A stretch of 64,000 nucleotides of DNA from Cotesia glomerata (taxonomy: Eukaryota > Arthropoda > Insecta > Hymenoptera > Braconidae): positions 15,213,403-15,277,402 of the forward strand of contig NC_058167.1 of NCBI RefSeq assembly GCF_020080835.1, written 5' to 3'. Both the position numbers and the translations under genes were made by a program. Positions 63,875 to 64,000 of this stretch are shown here, piece by piece. Numbering within the stretch: the stretch's first letter is position 1; the number at the start of each line of letters is the position of its first letter. The notes under the pieces are model-generated. The model worked only from the letters and a program-made list of their open reading frames with translations. It made no database searches and was not told the DNA's origin.

Positions 63875-64000
63875 CACTGATAGAAGGATTTCTTAACATT
63901 TAAGAATATTTCTTTGTATTTAAGAAATCATTTCTTAAACATCATTTCTTAGTATTTAAAAAATATTTCTTTGTATTTAAGAAATATTTCTTAAATATTA
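63875..64000. repeat. 57 bp-period palindromic repeat, cut by window end
   Basis: AATATTTCTTTGTATTTAAG occurs at 63905 and again at 63962, 57 bases apart. It is interspersed with inverse AAGAAAT / ATTTCTT segments. The block starts near CTACACTGATAGAAGG. A satellite or MITE array continuing beyond the window is likely. Confidence 0.6.

Larger units (their letters stand above)
57241..64000. other. region upstream of Ret, no supportable gene
   Basis: The Ret 5' UTR and promoter should lie just right of 57240. The rest is AT-rich with short random ORFs. Distinct islands: a CpG-rich patch 58287-58445, a GC-containing stretch at 60597-60670, a possible first exon around 61780-61934, and a periodic repeat at 63875-64000. 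Confidence 0.6.

Noticed and set aside
1..64000. CRISPR arrays, bacterial operons or integrated phage
   Set aside because: No regularly spaced direct repeats with unique spacers and no prokaryotic gene organisation. The window is ordinary spliced insect DNA.

Overview
The window is AT-rich (visibly over 70% A+T), intron-dense eukaryotic DNA. Its genes are animal and arthropod-specific: alpha-spectrin, the receptor tyrosine kinase Ret, a DUF4803-like secreted protein and a DUF4806-like protein. Together with a stand-alone reprolysin metalloprotease of the parasitoid-wasp kind, and abundant short foldback elements, this points to a hymenopteran insect, most likely a parasitoid wasp (inference; no species can be named from sequence alone).

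Layout. 1-3676 (-): 5' two coding exons of alpha-spectrin, cut by the window edge just at the SH3 domain. 3677-6284: intergenic, with several copies of one ~200 bp inverted-repeat family. 6285-8880 (-): a two-exon gene for a small secreted Phe-Gly-rich protein; its intron holds a decaying transposon-type endonuclease. 9276-10382 (+): a 5'-truncated LINE with a perfect 15 bp target-site duplication. 10403-13400: repeats, including a possible LTR and a tandem duplication with a GC palindrome. 13463-16639 (+): an eleven-exon secreted reprolysin metalloprotease whose C-terminus is four ~54-residue repeats instead of a disintegrin domain. 17357-18169 (-): intronless uridine-cytidine kinase. 19601-23141 (+): a seven-exon secreted DUF4803-like protein. 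24708-57240 (-): a complete Ret gene of 19 coding exons (1223 aa model) spanning 32.5 kb with a 16.7 kb first intron. A second five-exon gene (30701-32192, -) is nested in a Ret intron. 57241-64000: no convincing gene, but a CpG-rich palindromic patch, a kappaB-like palindrome beside a possible first exon, and a 57 bp-period repeat at the end.

Exon models were built by hand from GT-AG boundaries and reading-frame continuity. The metalloprotease (651 codons), DUF4803-like (677), Ret (1224) and nested (364) models all close in frame from ATG to stop, which is strong internal support. The genes do not form an operon-like unit. Spectrin, Ret and the kinase are conserved housekeeping or developmental genes. 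The metalloprotease, the FG-rich secreted protein, the DUF4803-like protein and the nested gene are lineage-restricted. The most novel items are the metalloprotease repeat tail, the secreted FG protein with a transposon in its intron, and the gene nested in Ret.
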